The translations under genes and the position numbers were made by a program. From the NCBI RefSeq assembly GCF_036227565.1, contig NZ_CP109460.1, forward strand, positions 7,812,001 through 7,876,000: DNA of 64,000 nt, in the 5' to 3' direction. Shown here in pieces: positions 29,340 through 37,448 of this stretch. The stretch's first letter is position 1. Every line of letters starts with the position of its first letter. The notes below the pieces were generated by a model. It was not told where the DNA came from. It ran no database searches and saw only the letters and a list, made by a program, of their open reading frames with translations. Origin of the DNA: Streptomyces sp. NBC_01454 (GTDB taxonomy: Bacteria; Actinomycetota; Actinomycetes; Streptomycetales; Streptomycetaceae).

Positions 29340-29575
29340 CCCTCGGGCCGAAGGCGCACGGCGACGGACTGCTGTGCGGTTACCGGGGCAGCAGCCTGGC
29401 CGACGTCGCAGGTCTGGAGGACCTGCCGGCACGCCTCTCCCGCATGGCGGACGATCTTCCCGAGGCGGCATGCCATCCGGTTGTCGCCAGGCCGGACGGC
29501 AATACCGTCGTCGACGCCCGAGTCCGCCTGATGCCGCGCCACGCGCGTGACGCCTACCTGCGTTGGCTTCCCTGA
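29340..29575 (+). pseudogene. C-terminal remnant of an ADP-forming acyl-CoA synthetase
   Basis: The frame ending at 29575 encodes LLCGYRGSSLADVAGLEDLP then SRMADDLPEAACHPVVARPD and VDARVRLMP. This is the C-terminal ATP-grasp tail of acetate/acyl-CoA ligases (ADP-forming), which typically reads GYRG, then LPE, then NPV, then DARVRL. The rest of the roughly 700-900-residue enzyme is missing. An ATG at 29276 could start a 99-residue protein, but its first 30 residues are not family-like. Confidence 0.65.
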
Positions 29576-29605
29576 GGCCGGGCATGAGCCGAGAGAGGGC
29601 AGGAG

Positions 29606-30223
29606 ATGAAGCGCCGACAGGTGGGAAGTGTCATGACCGGGGATGTCGTCCGCGCGCACAGCGGGACATCCGCCGAAGAAATGGTGCGGTGGCTGGCGGA
29701 GCACGACATCTGCGGCCTGCCTGTGGTGGACGGCGATGACAAGGTGATCGGCGTGGTGTCCGCGACGGACCTGGAGCCCGTGCGGCACAGGGCCGGAAGT
29801 GGTGCGGCCCCCAACGCCGGCGAGTTGATGTCGGTTCCGGCTCGCACGGTTCGCGCCGATGACTCCGTGGTCCGTGCGGCCCGCCTCATGAGCGCGAGCG
29901 GTGTCGAGCGGCTCCCCGTGGTGGATGAGGAGGCACGGCTCGTCGGCATGATCACCCGGCGTGATGTGCTGCAGATCTTCGCCCGTCCGGACTCCGCAAT
30001 CCGCGACGAAGTCATGGATGAGATCGTGGTGCGGGCGTTGTGGCTCAGCCCGCAGAGTATGGAAGTGTCGGTCCATGACGGTCTGGTGACCGTTGAGGGG
30101 AGCTTGGAGAGCAGCGGCCAAGTAGCCGTCGCGATACGGATGATGCGACAGGTCGACGGCGTCACCGCGGTCGTCAGTCGCCTCACCTACCGGCGCGAGG
30201 CTCCCTACCAAGAGCCGGTGTAG
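29606..30223 (+). CDS. CBS-CBS-BON protein (3)
   Basis: 205 residues. CBS motifs are at about 5-60 (VGSVMTGDVVRAHSGTSAEE) and 70-125 (ELMSVPARTVRADDSV), with a shorter BON-like tail at about 145-195 (SMEVSVHDGLVTVEGSLES). It is more divergent from CBS 1 and 2 than they are from each other. AGGAG abuts ATG 29606, with GAGAGGG further upstream. It is transcribed toward the DevR-like gene but separated by 287 bp, so probably a separate unit. Confidence 0.85.
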   Translation: MKRRQVGSVMTGDVVRAHSGTSAEEMVRWLAEHDICGLPVVDGDDKVIGVVSATDLEPVRHRAGSGAAPNAGELMSVPARTVRADDSVVRAARLMSASGVERLPVVDEEARLVGMITRRDVLQIFARPDSAIRDEVMDEIVVRALWLSPQSMEVSVHDGLVTVEGSLESSGQVAVAIRMMRQVDGVTAVVSRLTYRREAPYQEPV

Positions 30224-30427
30224 TCCACCGTCCGCCTCGCCGCCCGCGGCGGTGCGTCGCCTCTGCCGAGCGATGCGGCAGCCTCGCGGCAGTTCACGGT
30301 CACCACGGCGGAGACACTGTGCCACTGGTGGGTCTGCTGCTGTGATGCGGCGTCCACTGCGCTCGCGGCCACCACGCCTGCAGTCGGTGCCGGCACGGCA
30401 ATGAGTACCCCCGTTCCGGCAGGTGCG

Positions 30428-30443
30428 GGGACCGTCCAGCCCT
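30428..30443. promoter_or_regulatory. Candidate DevR box before the devR-like gene (autoregulation)
   Basis: GGGACCG-TC-CAGCCCT, one base off the consensus in the right arm, 67 bp before ATG 30511. Confidence 0.5.
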
Positions 30444-30510
30444 GGCACGCCGCCGCATCAGGGGTCAGGATGGAGAAAGCGGTGGACGCCGTACCCAGCC
30501 GGAGGGCTCC

Positions 30511-31221
30511 ATGGACAAGGCGGAGGCATTTTCACCGGAGCGGCCGATCCGGGTGTTCCTGCTCGACGACCACGAGGTCGTCCGACGGGGGGTGCAGGAT
30601 CTGCTGGATGCCGAACCCGACATCGAAGTGGTGGGTGATGCGGGTACGGCCGACCATGCGCTTGCCCGTGGCCCGGCGCTGCGCCCGGATGTAGCGGTGC
30701 TGGACGTGCGGCTGCCGGACGGGGACGGCGTGTCCGTATGCCGGGAACTGCGCTCACGCATGCCGGGTCTGGGCTGTCTGATGCTCACCTCGTTCGACGA
30801 CGACGATGCGTTGCTCGACGCGATCATGGCTGGTGCGGCAGGTTATGTGCTGAAGGAGATCAAGGGGGCCGATCTCGTCACCGCGGTGCGCACGGTCGCC
30901 TCCGGGCGCTCGATGCTCGATCCGGCAACCACGGCGCGGCTGATGAGCAGTCTGCGCGGCGAGAAATCCGATGCGGGGTCCGAGGAAGATGTGTTGTCCG
31001 GGCTGTCCCCGCGGGAGCGAGAGATCCTCGGCCTGATCGGGGAAGGGATGACGAATCGCCAGATCGGCAAGCGGCTCTATCTGTCAGAGAAGACCGTCAA
31101 GAATCACATCTCCCGCCTGTTGGCGAAGCTCGGTGTGGAGCGGCGCATCCAGGCGGCAGTTCTCGCCACCCAGGCCGCCGCGCCACCTGATGAGGCAGCC
31201 GCCGGGACGCACCAGAGCTGA
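30511..31221 (+). CDS. devR: DevR/DosR-like NarL-family response regulator
   Basis: 236 residues. The receiver domain (about 12-130) has the acidic pair D19-D20 ([12 protein letters not shown]), phosphorylation site D65 ([13 protein letters not shown]), switch Thr (LMLTSF) and K115 ([12 protein letters not shown]). The C-terminal LuxR-type HTH has [20 protein letters not shown] and a recognition helix [17 protein letters not shown]. The latter nearly matches mycobacterial DosR, including its base-contacting Lys/Lys/Asn. The receiver also follows DosR closely ([21 protein letters not shown]). DosR controls hypoxia/dormancy genes; streptomycete OsdR is the equivalent. No histidine kinase lies within 14 kb, so its partner is elsewhere. 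It probably controls the surrounding island and itself. Confidence 0.9.
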   Translation: MDKAEAFSPERPIRVFLLDDHEVVRRGVQDLLDAEPDIEVVGDAGTADHALARGPALRPDVAVLDVRLPDGDGVSVCRELRSRMPGLGCLMLTSFDDDDALLDAIMAGAAGYVLKEIKGADLVTAVRTVASGRSMLDPATTARLMSSLRGEKSDAGSEEDVLSGLSPREREILGLIGEGMTNRQIGKRLYLSEKTVKNHISRLLAKLGVERRIQAAVLATQAAAPPDEAAAGTHQS

Positions 31222-31409
31222 GGAGTGCGGTACGGCGAGCGTCACCCCGAAGGAAGGCGCAACGGCACTCGCCATACCGGTCTCGTACCGCCCTCGGCCG
31301 GTGACTCGAGCGTCATCTCACCGCCCAGGCTCTCCGGTATGGCCGCCCAGGGCGGGTGCGGTCACACTCTCCACGGTAGTGACCACGCACGGATGAGCAC
31401 CCTGAACGG

Positions 31410-31425
31410 TGGGCCGTTCGGTCCC
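31410..31425. promoter_or_regulatory. Candidate DevR box before USP gene 1
   Basis: TGGGCCG-TT-CGGTCCC, 161 bp before ATG 31587. The 365-bp gap 31222-31586 holds no other recognisable feature. Confidence 0.55.
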
Positions 31426-31586
31426 CTCGTAGCCCCCATCGGCTCATTGGCTGGAAGGCGGACCGTGGAGCAATCTCGATAACACGGCACTTACACACCG
31501 CTCGCCGCCGGCGAACGACGTACGTCAGTCGGTCGGTGCCCCGGTCAGGACGGTTTCCTTTCTCCGTCCCCGAAGGAAGGGCGGCC

Positions 31587-32480
31587 ATGGAGCCGGAAAT
31601 GATTACTGTGGGACTCGACGGCTCACCGGAAAGTCTGGCAGCTGCACAGTGGGCAGCCGCCGAAGCCGACCGGCGGGACTGCGTGCTGCGACTTCTGCAT
31701 GCTTGGATACTGCTCGCCGCCGAAGCGCCGGACACCCCGCCCGATCGTGATCAGAACGCCGGTGCACGGCGGATCGTGCGCCAGGCCCTGGAAGCGGTGC
31801 GCGAACGCCATCCGCATCTGCAGATCATCGAGGATCTGGTGGGCTCCGAGGCCCAGCCCGCATTGCTTCGCGCTGCGGACGAGTCGCGGATGGTGGTGCT
31901 GGGTTCGCGGGCTCTGGGCACGTGGGGGAGCTATGTGTTCGGCGATGTCAGCCTGGGCGTTGTGGGCCGATCCGACGGGCCGGTCGTCCTCGTACGGGGG
32001 AGCGGCCGTGCGCAACCGGACGGTGCCGAGTCCGCGGCTACCGCCAACGGCCCCGCATCACGGATCGTCGTCGGCGTGAGCCTGAACGGACCCTGCGAAC
32101 CGCTCCTGGCATTTGCTTTCGATGCCGCGGTGAGTCGTGGACTTCCGCTACAGGTCGTTCACGGACGTCCGCTTCCTGTGCAGGCCTACGCGCCCTGGGG
32201 CGTGGACCCGGATACCGCGGCGGAAGTCGCCAAGGACGCGGACGGTGAGCTGCGGGACGTCATCGGTCCGTGGCGTGCCCGCTTCCCCGACGTTCCGTTG
32301 GAACTGACTGTCCTGATGGAGAGCGCGACCAGGGCCATGGTCCAGACGGCCCCGGGGGCCGAGCTCCTGGCCGTCGGCCGTCGGCGGCACCGACCGTTTC
32401 TCGCGCCGCGCGTCGGCCCGGTCGCGCACGCCGCAATCCACCACGTGACCTGCCCCGTGGCCGTGGTCCCCCACGACTGA
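31587..32480 (+). CDS. Universal stress protein, two tandem Usp domains (1)
   Basis: 297 residues. Two Usp domains occupy about 1-140 (MITVGLDGSPES; VVLGSRALGTWGSYVFGDVS) and 155-297 (RIVVGVSLNGPCEPL; ELLAVGRRRHRPFLAPRVGP). The first keeps a G-rich ATP-loop-like segment; the second is more degenerate. ATG 31587 follows GAAGGAAGG. Tandem USPs are a hallmark of DosR-type regulons. The partner is unknown. Confidence 0.88.
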   Translation: MEPEMITVGLDGSPESLAAAQWAAAEADRRDCVLRLLHAWILLAAEAPDTPPDRDQNAGARRIVRQALEAVRERHPHLQIIEDLVGSEAQPALLRAADESRMVVLGSRALGTWGSYVFGDVSLGVVGRSDGPVVLVRGSGRAQPDGAESAATANGPASRIVVGVSLNGPCEPLLAFAFDAAVSRGLPLQVVHGRPLPVQAYAPWGVDPDTAAEVAKDADGELRDVIGPWRARFPDVPLELTVLMESATRAMVQTAPGAELLAVGRRRHRPFLAPRVGPVAHAAIHHVTCPVAVVPHD

Positions 32481-32580
32481 GTGCGGCGCCTGGCAGTCCC
32501 GTGGCAGCACGGCAGCCCCTCGCTCAGCGGGTTGGTTCGGTGGGCTGTATCCGGGGTGTGCGTGACGACGCCCGCCCCGC

Positions 32581-32790
32581 CTCCAGATCGTCGTACGCGG
32601 TCCTTTTCCGTTGTGCCGCCAGATCGCTCATCGCCCGGCCGGCCGCGAGTTCGAGGTGTTGTACGCGGTCGGCGAGGCCCTGCGTCTGATCGACGCTTAC
32701 GAACCCCCGTCCAGCCCGTACGTCGAGGTACCCGCACGGCCAGGCACCGGACACGGCGCGACGGAGGCCCCTCGTGGCATGACGGGCTGA
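32581..32790 (+). pseudogene. Remnant of a [NiFe]-hydrogenase large subunit
   Basis: A startless frame ending with TGA at 32788-32790 reads EVLYAVGEALRLIDAYEPP then VEVPARPGTGHGATEAPRG. The GHGATEAPRG element, after a helical EEAxRLI-like segment, is characteristic of the large subunit of group 3-type [NiFe] hydrogenases. There it is followed by LLYHRY, but here the frame ends two codons later. Neither nickel-ligating CxxC motif is present. About 60 family-like residues survive in the 395-bp gap between two USP genes. Identification is from memory of the family. Confidence 0.55.
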
Positions 32791-32875
32791 CCGCCCTGTG
32801 CGAACGAGTGATCCGCAACCACGATCCGTGCATCTCCTGCTCCACACACTTCTGGGCGTCGTGACGTCACGGAAC

Positions 32876-33736
32876 TCAGATCCGCGGTACGACCGCGACG
32901 GGGCACGGCGAATGGTGCAGAACCGCGAAGACGACGGGGCCGAGAAGCATCGGTGTGCGCTGCATGCGACGCCCGACGACCAGCAGACTCGCCTGCGAGC
33001 AGGCCCCCAGCAGCACCGCTGCGACTCTGCCCCGCTGCACGTGTTCGATGACGTGAACAGCGGGGAACTGCGCCCTCCACGGTGCCAGGATGTCGGCAAG
33101 CTTCTTCTCCTCGCCGGCTGCGAGCTCCTCTTCCTCCGGTGACGGGGTGGGGGTGGCGGATGCAAAATCGACGAGTGCGGGGGCTTCCCACGCCCGCACG
33201 GCGCGCACGCCGATGTGGTGGGCCTCGGCAGCGGCGAACGCAAAATCCAGCACTGCCTCCCCCCGTGTCCCGGCCTCTTGGACGCCGACCACCATCTCGG
33301 GCTTCTGGTCGGCGCCGCCCTCCTCCTCACGCACGATGACGACGGGGCATATCGCGCGTCCCAGAACGTGCAGGCTGACGGAGCCGAGCAGGAAACCGGC
33401 GATGGCGCCGTGCCCACGTGATCCGAGCACCATCACCGCGGCCCGCCCACTTCGGTCCACCAAGGCGTCCACCGCCTCTTCAGAGACCTCTTCGGTCGCC
33501 ACCGAGATCCCCGGATGCAGCTCCAGCGCCATGGCTTCGGCTGAGCCGAGCACCTCGGCTCCGTAACGCCGCTTGTTCGCGGCCTCCTGGGCAATGGGGA
33601 TGTTCAGGGGCTGGGAGACCCAGGAATGCAAGAGGTGAAGCGGGAGGCCCCGGGCTGCTGCCTCCTCGGCGCCCCAGCGCACTGCGGGCCCACTGTTCCC
33701 CGTTCCATCCAGTCCTACGACAACGGAATCACCCAT
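32876..33736 (-). CDS. Universal stress protein, two tandem Usp domains (2)
   Basis: 286 residues. Domain 1 is about 1-142 (SVVVGLDGTGNSGPAVRW; VMVLGSRGHGAIAGFLLGSV, a full G-2x-G-9x-G-S ATP-binding pattern). Domain 2 is about 150-286 (EMVVGVQEAGTRGEAVLDFA; LLVVGRRMQRTPMLLGPVV). A Glu-rich linker (SPEEEELAAGEEKK) sits in domain 2. ATG 33736 follows GGAGGT. A DevR-type box lies 80 bp upstream, and the DUF1918 gene precedes it on the same strand. Confidence 0.88.
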   Translation of the reverse strand: MGDSVVVGLDGTGNSGPAVRWGAEEAAARGLPLHLLHSWVSQPLNIPIAQEAANKRRYGAEVLGSAEAMALELHPGISVATEEVSEEAVDALVDRSGRAAVMVLGSRGHGAIAGFLLGSVSLHVLGRAICPVVIVREEEGGADQKPEMVVGVQEAGTRGEAVLDFAFAAAEAHHIGVRAVRAWEAPALVDFASATPTPSPEEEELAAGEEKKLADILAPWRAQFPAVHVIEHVQRGRVAAVLLGACSQASLLVVGRRMQRTPMLLGPVVFAVLHHSPCPVAVVPRI

Positions 33737-33816
33737 GACGTACCTCCGCCGCAGTCCGGGCTGCGGGTGCAACCTTTCCTCGTTTCCAGCATCGGGGCGG
33801 CGCTGACGCAGACCCA

Positions 33817-33832
33817 TGGGCCGAACGGGACC
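33817..33832. promoter_or_regulatory. Candidate DevR box before USP gene 2
   Basis: TGGGCCG-AA-CGGGACC (plus strand), one off-consensus base, 80 bp upstream of ATG 33736 on the minus strand. Confidence 0.5.
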
Positions 33833-33890
33833 TCGCGGGGGACATGCGGCGCGCTGAGGTGCCGCGGACCCGGCCGTGCTCGTCCCGGCG

Positions 33891-34106
33891 CTACCGGCCG
33901 GGGGAGTCCTTGGAACGGCGCTCAGGATGCCGGATGTGCGCATCGGGGCCGGGAAAGATGACCGACACCTCGTCGGTGTCCGACCAGAGCACGTCGTAGG
34001 GCGGAGTCCCGTCCTCATGGTGCAGTCCGATGATTTCCCCGTCACGCCGAATGCCGCCGGTGGTCGGGCTCTCGACCACGAGCTGATCCCCGATGTGTGC
34101 CTGCAC
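33891..34106 (-). CDS. DUF1918 small protein
   Basis: 71 residues. GTG 34106 is chosen because AAGGGAG lies eight bases upstream and the DUF1918 core starts immediately after it (VQAHIGDQLVVESPTTGGIR). The rest reads RRDGEIIGLHHEDGTPPYDV then LWSDTDEVSVIFPGPDAHI, a small all-beta SH3-like domain common in actinobacteria. The tail is charged (HPERRSKDSPGR). Function unknown. A perfect DevR-type palindrome lies 116 bp upstream. Confidence 0.85.
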   Translation of the reverse strand: MQAHIGDQLVVESPTTGGIRRDGEIIGLHHEDGTPPYDVLWSDTDEVSVIFPGPDAHIRHPERRSKDSPGR

Positions 34107-34222
34107 GGCTCTCACTCCCTTGCACATGCGTGTGCCGTGCTTCGACCGTGCCACGGCGTGGGGCACGCGAGTAGGAGACGAAGAGTCCGCGAAGGGGAGG
34201 CCTGATGGCCTGCGCTGACATC

Positions 34223-34238
34223 AGGGCCGGTCGGCCCT
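34223..34238. promoter_or_regulatory. Candidate DevR box before the DUF1918 gene
   Basis: A perfect 7+2+7 palindrome, AGGGCCG-GT-CGGCCCT, the best match in the window. It lies 116 bp upstream of GTG 34106, in a 304-bp gap (34107-34410) otherwise without features. Confidence 0.7.
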
Positions 34239-34410
34239 TGGCCGATCCGAACGGCTCTCCGCCGAGACGCTCGTGTGCGCCTTGCTGAAGGTGACGAGGA
34301 GGACAGGGAGACGCGGAGCAGCGGAGCGAAACCGTGCACCGCGCCATCAGGGCCCGCGAGAAGTGGGTGGTCCTCCTCGCCTCTGTGTCCTTCGTGCCGG
34401 TCGATGGCGG

Positions 34411-35298
34411 TCAGCCATCGCTCCCCTCGGGGGGAACGACCGCGACCGTACACGGGGCGTAGTGCAGCATCGCGTGGTTGACGAGTCCGAGCTGCCGCCC
34501 CAGCACGTTTCTTCGCCGTTGAGCCCCCACCACCAGCAGATCGGCCTGGGACGTGGCCTGCAAGAGCGCCGGGCGCGCACGACTTTCGACCACGCTGCGA
34601 CGCACCGGCAGATCAGGATGCGCGGCCGTGGGACGTGAGAGAGCCTCGTCCAGCCACTGTTTCTCCCGCTCTTCGTGGGAAAGCCTGCTCTCGCCGCCCC
34701 GGCCGCCGCGCGCGGTAACGCGTTCCCTGTGAGGCCGCGTCCAGGCATGCACCACTTCGACTCCGCAGCCGCGCAGAGCGGCTTCTGTGAAGGCGAACTC
34801 GACGGCCGCAGCGGGCATGCTCCCCGGCTCTCCGAGCCCGAGCACGACCCACCGGTCGTCCCCGACGGCCCGAGCACCTTCACGTTGCACGATGACCGGG
34901 CAGTGGGCACGAGCCGCCACGGTCAGGCTCACCGACCCGAGGAGATTGCCGGACAGACCGTGCCCCCGGCTGCCGACAACGATCGCCGCGGCACGCTCGC
35001 TCGCATCGACCAGCGCGTAGACGGGGTCCTCGTCGCTCACCTCGGCGGTCACGACCACGTCCGGGGCCCGCAACCGCGCCCGCTCCTCAGCGGTGGCGGC
35101 AATGGTCCGGTCGGTGCTGACGGGACTGCGCTGCCGAAGGCCGTGGACAGGGAACGCAGGCCCCTCGTAGGGCGCCCATATCGATGCATACAGGAGACGC
35201 AGCGGGCATCCACGGAGGGTGGCCTCATCGGCGGCCCAGTCCACCGCGCGCAGGGCGTCAGCAGAGCCGTCGATGCCGACGACCAGAGGAGGCTCCAT
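34411..35298 (-). CDS. Universal stress protein, two tandem Usp domains (3)
   Basis: 295 residues from ATG 35298 (AGGCGG eight bases upstream; a GTG at 35307 is also possible). Domain 1 is about 1-145 (LVVGIDGSADALRAVDWAAD; AIVVGSRGHGLSGNLLGSVS). Domain 2 is about 155-295 (WVVLGLGEPGSMPAAAVEFA; LLVVGAQRRRNVLGRQLGLV). An Arg/Glu-rich insert (RERVTARGGRGGESRL) interrupts domain 2. Close in layout to the USP at 36524. Confidence 0.88.
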   Translation of the reverse strand: MEPPLVVGIDGSADALRAVDWAADEATLRGCPLRLLYASIWAPYEGPAFPVHGLRQRSPVSTDRTIAATAEERARLRAPDVVVTAEVSDEDPVYALVDASERAAAIVVGSRGHGLSGNLLGSVSLTVAARAHCPVIVQREGARAVGDDRWVVLGLGEPGSMPAAAVEFAFTEAALRGCGVEVVHAWTRPHRERVTARGGRGGESRLSHEEREKQWLDEALSRPTAAHPDLPVRRSVVESRARPALLQATSQADLLVVGAQRRRNVLGRQLGLVNHAMLHYAPCTVAVVPPEGSDG

Positions 35299-35381
35299 GC
35301 GGTTCACCGCCTGACGAGGAAGGGCACCCGTGGCACCTGCTTGTCAGCTGCCATCGTGCGGCCGGGAGGAAAGGCGTCACA

Positions 35382-35417
35382 GGGGCTCAATGGCCCCACC
35401 ACGGCCCGTTCGGCCTC
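35382..35417. promoter_or_regulatory. Two candidate DevR boxes before USP gene 3
   Basis: 35382-35397 (GGGGCTC-AA-TGGCCCC) and 35402-35417 (CGGCCCG-TT-CGGCCTC), imperfect, 83 and 103 bp upstream of ATG 35298. The 20-bp step between them, about two helical turns, is typical of paired response-regulator sites. Confidence 0.45.
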
Positions 35418-35469
35418 GGGCCGGGAGGGCAGGTGCGGTGGCCCTGCGTACCCATGCGGAGTGCCCCTG

Positions 35470-35722
35470 CGGATCGGAAGCTGGTGGGAGTGCACGAGTG
35501 GGCACGGCGGTGCCCGGAGCGCCGGCCGGATGTCGCCTCGCGGAGGTAGCCATGAGCAGCCAACCGCAGGAAAGCGGTGCTGCTGGAGGCGGCACGGGGC
35601 GCCTCACTTCTGGTGGTGGGAAGCCGTGGCCTGGGCGGCTTCAGCGGGGCGCTCCTGGGATCGGTCAGCCAGCACTGTACGCATCACGCCACCTGCCCGG
35701 TCGTCGTCATACGGGGCCACTG
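35470..35722 (+). pseudogene. 3' remnant of a universal stress protein gene
   Basis: One frame reads KLVGVHEWARRCPERRPDV up to a stop. A second frame then gives KAVLLEAARGASLLVVGSRG followed by LGGFSGALLGSVSQHCTHHA and TCPVVVIRGH before TGA at 35720-35722. Together these are the second half of a Usp domain, with an intact G-2x-G-9x-G-S motif, broken by at least one frameshift and lacking its 5' part. Confidence 0.65.
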
Positions 35723-35913
35723 ATATCGGCGGGTGAAGCCCGGATGCCGCTGCCGCCGGCTCCTTGATCACGCCCCGGCCTTGGGGACCATCGGCCCACC
35801 GCACCGCGCCGAACAGCCCTTGCGGCGAATCTCGGCCGCGTGCGCACTCTGTGGGTGACCGGCACAGCAAGGCCGATGCCGACACATCGTCGGCCTCGAT
35901 CCGGGAGAGCGTC

Positions 35914-36375
35914 ATGACCACCGCACCATTGCTCAATGTGCTGCCACCGGAGGGCCGCGCACGCCTGATGCAATTCGCTCACGAAGTGACCTTCCCGGCA
36001 GGGACGCGGATCTTCGAAGAAGGCAAGCCCGCCGACCGGTTCTGGATCGTCCGCACAGGTTCGGTCAATCTCGATATCCAGGTGACAGGCCGACGGCCGG
36101 CGGTCATCGACTCGCTGGGGCATGGCGACCTGCTGGGCTGGTCGTGGCTCCTGCCGCCGTACGCCTGGCGGATGGGTGCGGAGGCGTTCACCCCCGTGCG
36201 GGCATATGAATTCGACGCGACGGCGGTACGCGCTTTGTGCGAAGCGGATCCGGCCCTCAGCCTGGCTGTGACCCGTCGCGTTCTCGACGTCGTCGCCCGC
36301 CGCCTTCAGGCCACGCGGCATCGTCTGCTCGACCTCTGTGGCCCCGGGGTGAGCACCATGCCGGCCCCGCCGTGA
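35914..36375 (+). CDS. Cyclic-nucleotide-binding (Crp-type) domain protein without HTH
   Basis: 153 residues starting at ATG 35914 (GGGAGAGC upstream). A single cNMP-binding beta-roll spans about 8-120 (TFPAGTRIFEEGKPADRFWI then VRTGSVNLDI; GHGDLLGWSWLLPPYAWRM), ending in a helix (ALSLAVTRRVLDVVARRLQA). No C-terminal DNA-binding helix-turn-helix is present, so it is not a complete Crp/Fnr regulator. A ligand-sensing adaptor is possible. A weak DevR-like site (35783-35798) lies 115 bp upstream. Confidence 0.82.
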   Translation: MTTAPLLNVLPPEGRARLMQFAHEVTFPAGTRIFEEGKPADRFWIVRTGSVNLDIQVTGRRPAVIDSLGHGDLLGWSWLLPPYAWRMGAEAFTPVRAYEFDATAVRALCEADPALSLAVTRRVLDVVARRLQATRHRLLDLCGPGVSTMPAPP

Positions 36376-36421
36376 AGCGGCGCCTACCTGCGACGGCGAG
36401 GGGTACGCCCGCCGTCTCATC

Positions 36422-36437
36422 GGAGCCGAGCGGCCCC
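36422..36437. promoter_or_regulatory. Candidate DevR box before USP gene 4
   Basis: GGAGCCG-AG-CGGCCCC, one off-consensus base, 86 bp before GTG 36524. Confidence 0.5.
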
Positions 36438-36523
36438 ACCTTCCTCTCCGTCCGGCCCTGCTGCCTGGCGGCCGACCGTGCGACGGTGACGGAAAGGGCA
36501 CTTCTTCGCTGAGGGGAGAGGCG

Positions 36524-37408
36524 GTGGGGACGATGGCGGGCCCCCTGGTAGTGGGTGTGGACGGCTCGGACGACAGTTTCCGCGCGCTCGACTGGGCGGC
36601 GGACGAGGCCACGCGCCACGCACTGCCACTGCGCCTGGTCCACGCCTCCCGGTGGGAACGATACGAGGGCACGGCACTCGTGCTGAGCCTCGGCCGCCCT
36701 GCCGAACGGGTTCTGGCCGACGACATCGTCGGCGCCGCCGCCGAACGTGCCACCTTGCGTCATGCGGACCTCGACGTCTCCACGCAGGTTCTGGGTGACG
36801 ACCCGGAGACCGTGCTGCTGCGGGAGGGGCACGAGGCGTCCGCGGTGGTCGTGGGCTCGCGTGGACGCGGCGCATTCACCGGCCTGTTGCTGGGGTCTGT
36901 GGGGCTGGCCGTCGCAGCCAGGGCCCAGTGTCCGGTGATCGTCGTGCGCGGAGACAAGGCGGGACTGGAAGGGACACACGAGCGCATCCTTGTTGGTGTC
37001 GGTGATTCACCCAAAGGCTCGGAAGCCCTCCGGTTCGCCTTCCGGGAGGCCGAGGTGCGCGGATGCACCCTCGAAGCCGTGCGCGCCTGGCGCTCGCCTG
37101 CACACGAGTCCACCGACCATCCGCTGCTCGCCGGAGAGCCGGAGCGACACCACGAGGACCGGGCAGCGGCGCTACTGGACGAGGGGCTCGCGGAGGAGGC
37201 CGGGGAGCATCCGGCGGTGCGGGTACGCCGTGCCACGGTCGAGGCGCCGGCCCACAGGGTACTGGCGCACCGCTCCGCCGCCGCGGATCTGCTGGTGATC
37301 GGAGCACCACGCCGACAGAGCAAGTTCGGCCTCCAGTTGGGGCGGGTGGCTCATGCCGCTTTGCATCACGCCGCGTGTCCGGTGGCGGTCGTGTCTCAGC
37401 GGGCGTGA
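36524..37408 (+). CDS. Universal stress protein, two tandem Usp domains (4)
   Basis: 294 residues. GTG 36524 lies just after GGGGAGAGG; ATG 36533 is an alternative. Domain 1 is about 1-148 (LVVGVDGSDDSFRALDWAAD; VVVGSRGRGAFTGLLLGSVG). Domain 2 is about 155-294 (RILVGVGDSPKGSEALRFAF; LLVIGAPRRQSKFGLQLGRV). The parallel with the USP at 34411 (DWAADEAT, LLGSV, HHAACPVAVV) suggests a duplication of the unit around 34.4-37.4 kb. Confidence 0.88.
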   Translation: MGTMAGPLVVGVDGSDDSFRALDWAADEATRHALPLRLVHASRWERYEGTALVLSLGRPAERVLADDIVGAAAERATLRHADLDVSTQVLGDDPETVLLREGHEASAVVVGSRGRGAFTGLLLGSVGLAVAARAQCPVIVVRGDKAGLEGTHERILVGVGDSPKGSEALRFAFREAEVRGCTLEAVRAWRSPAHESTDHPLLAGEPERHHEDRAAALLDEGLAEEAGEHPAVRVRRATVEAPAHRVLAHRSAAADLLVIGAPRRQSKFGLQLGRVAHAALHHAACPVAVVSQRA

Positions 37409-37448
37409 GGGCTCGGTCCCGTTACCGGGACGCCCTGGATGCTCATCC

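Noticed and set aside
29276..29575. An intact 99-residue gene
   Set aside because: Only the last 70 residues resemble a family, and they are the C-terminal tail of a much larger enzyme, so a remnant is more likely.
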